A stretch of 64,000 bases of DNA from NCBI RefSeq assembly GCF_040364665.1, contig NZ_BAABWX010000002.1, positions 227,731 to 291,730 on the forward strand, written 5' to 3'. The stretch is from Cognatishimia sp. WU-CL00825 (GTDB taxonomy: Bacteria; Pseudomonadota; Alphaproteobacteria; Rhodobacterales; Rhodobacteraceae). The notes below the pieces were generated by a model. It ran no database searches and was not told the DNA's origin. It saw only the letters and a program-made list of their open reading frames with translations. A program made the translations under genes and the position numbers. Positions 62,270 through 64,000 of the stretch are shown here, piece after piece (the stretch's first letter is position 1; the number at the start of each line of letters is the position of its first letter).

Positions 62270-63271
62270 TCAGCGCATCCAAAACCCCTCGCGCCTGATT
62301 TTGTTGCGAATGGCTTGCTCTTTGCGCGGCAGGTTTTTGCGATCAAACAGGGCGCGCACCTTTTGACCGCGCCCATGGTAGATCATAAACTTAAAGGGAT
62401 CGTACTGCTTCAAGGCTTTCTTAATCTCTTGCGGGGCTGAAATCTCTTCCAGTACCGAGACAACCAAATCTGCCTCGCGCGCATATAGCAGAGGCAACAA
62501 TCTATAGTGGCAAGTGATACTGCCATCCATCAGCCCATTGGGTAGAACATTACGACCACCACCTAGGGCATGAATGACCAATGGCAACGCGACTTGATCG
62601 AGCCAAGGGTCCATGACCTGACACACCAGCTCTTCTGGTGGGTGGTCTCTTATGGCAAGAGCAAATTCTAGAAACTTGCGGCCAAATTCATGTGGGCATT
62701 TGTAAAAAAAGAAACCTGCATTGAAATAGAGATAGCGCCGCCAGTAGTCTTCTGGCTGAGAGGGGTCGAGCGAGCTTTCAAAATCAAGGTCGAACTTGTC
62801 ATAAAGCGATTTCCATAGTCCGGTGTACCCCGGCCCATAGAGTTCGGGTTTCGGCCAAGTTCCTTCGACCTTTTGCGAGGCACCAGGGCACTCAAAGTCA
62901 AAAGGCACTGTCATAAGATCGCCCAAGATCAATGTATCGGTGTCCAGAAACAGAAATGGCTCGCCTTGGGGCAGGGCCATCAGCGCTTCAATCTTATTGC
63001 CCTGGGGGTAGCTTTCGCCAAAATGTTGGCTCTCAAAGGGGATGATCTCGGCCCCAAGCTCTTGGATCAGGTCGCGGGCGGCCAGATTGCGAATGCTGGG
63101 GTTCTTTTGCCAAAGAGGGCCAGCTTGGGGCTCTGCAACAAAAATCCGTCCGGCAAAGCTAGGGCACTGTGCCCGTAAAGAGGCCAACAAAAGAATGGCT
63201 TCATAAGTAAGTCGGCCATTCTGGGCGACGAGTAAAATATTAAAGGTTTGCGAAACCGCGGTTCTTGCCAT
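62270..63271 (-). CDS. Glycosyltransferase-like protein (GT-A fold)
   Basis: A protein of about 333 residues. I prefer the ATG at 63271 (MARTAVSQTFNILLVAQNG); an ATG three codons earlier at 63280 sits too close to the AGAGA ribosome-binding site. The FNILLVAQNGRLTYEAILLLASL strand and LFLDTDTLILGDL, which contains a DxD metal motif, suggest a nucleotide-sugar-binding GT-A glycosyltransferase. YLYFNAGFFFYKCPHEFG is a conserved region of such enzymes. No donor or acceptor can be assigned. It is not obviously linked to the galU-galE genes 55 kb away. Confidence 0.7.
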   Translation of the reverse strand: MARTAVSQTFNILLVAQNGRLTYEAILLLASLRAQCPSFAGRIFVAEPQAGPLWQKNPSIRNLAARDLIQELGAEIIPFESQHFGESYPQGNKIEALMALPQGEPFLFLDTDTLILGDLMTVPFDFECPGASQKVEGTWPKPELYGPGYTGLWKSLYDKFDLDFESSLDPSQPEDYWRRYLYFNAGFFFYKCPHEFGRKFLEFALAIRDHPPEELVCQVMDPWLDQVALPLVIHALGGGRNVLPNGLMDGSITCHYRLLPLLYAREADLVVSVLEEISAPQEIKKALKQYDPFKFMIYHGRGQKVRALFDRKNLPRKEQAIRNKIRREGFWMR

Positions 63272-63385
63272 TTTTTTCATTCTCTGCACGGTAGGTTTTA
63301 TAGAGCTTACAAATAAAGTGGGTCTGGGGCCAAGCAACTTGCTATCTTTATTCTCTCAAAACCCATCTCAACCGGAGGATTCATT

Positions 63386-63841
63386 ATGTTTAGATCTTTA
63401 CCCAAGGCCGGGGCAGCTTTGATTGCCACGATATGTCTGTCAGGAACGCTTGCTGCCGAAGATCGCCTAGCCGAAGATCAGTCGCCGTCAGGTAAGTTTT
63501 TGACCGCGACAGAAGTTAAACCGATCCTGACCGCGACCAAAGCCAATTGGATTGCGGTTCGGGAATGGCAAGGACAGGACCTGATCTATTTTACTCACTT
63601 GCTAAGCTGGCGATGCGGGCTTTATGAAATTCGCTATTCCGTCAACGGTGGACCGCAACAGCTCTGGCCAATTCCAGAGTGTGATCCTGTCACGCATTCG
63701 GTTGGGCTAATCCCTGAAGGCACAGAGATTTATACGACCTTGCCGCTTCAGTCCGTCGCTTCGGTCGAGATCGAGGTGCTTTATGATGACCTGACAACAG
63801 ATGTCAGTGCTTATGAGCGCGCGGCGGTGTTGATGCCTTAG
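63386..63841 (+). CDS. Exported hypothetical protein
   Basis: A 151-residue protein with a strong GGAGG ribosome-binding site and a clear signal peptide (FRSLPKAGAALIATICLSGTLAA, then EDRLAEDQ). The mature part is beta-rich (YFTHLLSWRCGLYEIRYSVNGG, TLPLQSVASVEIEVLYDD) with two cysteines (WRCGLY and PECDP) that may form a disulphide. I do not recognise a family. It is divergent from the glycosyltransferase gene across about 115 bp. Confidence 0.75.
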   Translation: MFRSLPKAGAALIATICLSGTLAAEDRLAEDQSPSGKFLTATEVKPILTATKANWIAVREWQGQDLIYFTHLLSWRCGLYEIRYSVNGGPQQLWPIPECDPVTHSVGLIPEGTEIYTTLPLQSVASVEIEVLYDDLTTDVSAYERAAVLMP

Positions 63842-64000
63842 GGCGAGTCGATCGGGGCGAGTCGCAGGGCTTGCTGCGATTCCGGAGGGATTCTGGTGCC
63901 GACGCGAGCAGGGGCTGTGGATAAGGCTGTGGAGATCATCTCATAGCGCGATGTTTCACGTGTTCGACCTGAAGCTAACTGGAATTCAGGGTTTTGGAAG
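63842..64000. promoter_or_regulatory. Right-edge intergenic DNA with a consensus DnaA box and parS-like half
   Basis: Non-coding as far as visible. TGTGGATAA (63916-63924) equals the consensus DnaA box TTATCCACA read on the minus strand, and a related GCTGTGGAG follows. TGTTTCACGTG (63952-63962) matches the left half of the alphaproteobacterial parS site TGTTTCACGTGAAACA but not the right half. Together they hint at proximity to the replication origin, which the truncated end cannot confirm. Confidence 0.4.

Noticed and set aside
63952-63967. Complete parS site
   Set aside because: Only the left half TGTTTCAC-GTG matches; the right half reads TTCGA instead of AAACA.
1-64000. CRISPR array, tRNA, rRNA, insertion sequence or prophage
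   Set aside because: No regularly spaced repeats, cloverleaf-like sequence, transposase or phage gene was seen on either strand; a covariance-model scan could still find something subtle.

Overview
The window reads as part of a chromosome of a marine Roseobacter-group alphaproteobacterium (Rhodobacteraceae). The support is indirect: moderate to high GC, dense operons with ATGA/TGATG overlaps, many periplasmic solute-binding transport systems, and small proteins of a kind typical of that family. I see no rRNA, tRNA, CRISPR array, transposase or phage gene. About 55 protein genes are called.

Layout. (1) 1-7.1 kb: a divergent carboxylate-type locus. A tripartite tricarboxylate transporter (TctC-TctB-TctA), a small ABM-domain protein and an MBL-fold hydrolase (cut by the left edge) run leftward. 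An isopropylmalate/isocitrate-type dehydrogenase, a Gfo/Idh/MocA oxidoreductase and an FCD-type GntR regulator run rightward. A near-perfect palindrome lies between the two arms. (2) 7.4-10.4 kb: galU-galE, then purU. (3) 10.5-16.0 kb: a leftward dipeptide/oligopeptide ABC operon (A-B-C-D-F), then frmA, a glutathione-dependent formaldehyde dehydrogenase. (4) 17.9-35.4 kb: the most striking region, a large LacI-controlled catabolic regulon. It holds a Gfo/Idh/MocA oxidoreductase, a CoA-transferase, an enoyl-CoA hydratase, an aldehyde dehydrogenase, a complete CUT1-type sugar ABC transporter, GMC-SDR-GMC dehydrogenases, the LacI regulator and an HbpS-like protein. A leftward unit of a Dabb protein and a fumarate-reductase-like flavoprotein closes the region. 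The palindrome TTGGAACGTTCCAA occurs twice in the promoter of the long operon and once in the promoter of the Dabb-flavoprotein unit.

(5) 35.5-42.8 kb: an M14 carboxypeptidase and a LysR regulator, divergent from a polyamine/iron-type ABC importer that ends in a DUF917 (thiohydantoin desulfurase-like) enzyme. (6) 42.9-48.5 kb: an MFS exporter divergent from a MocR-type regulator across a TGTAC-TAG-GTACA palindrome, then a long CoA-transferase and a hydroxypyruvate-isomerase-like protein. (7) 48.5-53.2 kb: an accessory stretch with a gene-poor segment, a secreted seven-repeat cysteine protein, a DUF1611 plus fold-III racemase pair, and small conserved-looking proteins. (8) 53.4-64 kb: a Kef-type antiporter and an Lrp regulator divergent from hpd, a universal stress protein, an orphan 735-residue protein resembling GspL and GspC/PilP joined together, a SIMPL-domain protein, metY, a glycosyltransferase-like protein and a secreted protein. 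At the extreme right edge a consensus DnaA box lies near a partial parS-like word.

The common theme is nutrient scavenging. Each locus pairs a high-affinity importer with oxidoreductases, CoA or racemase enzymes and its own regulator. The substrates of the LacI regulon and of the DUF917 locus cannot be named from sequence alone.
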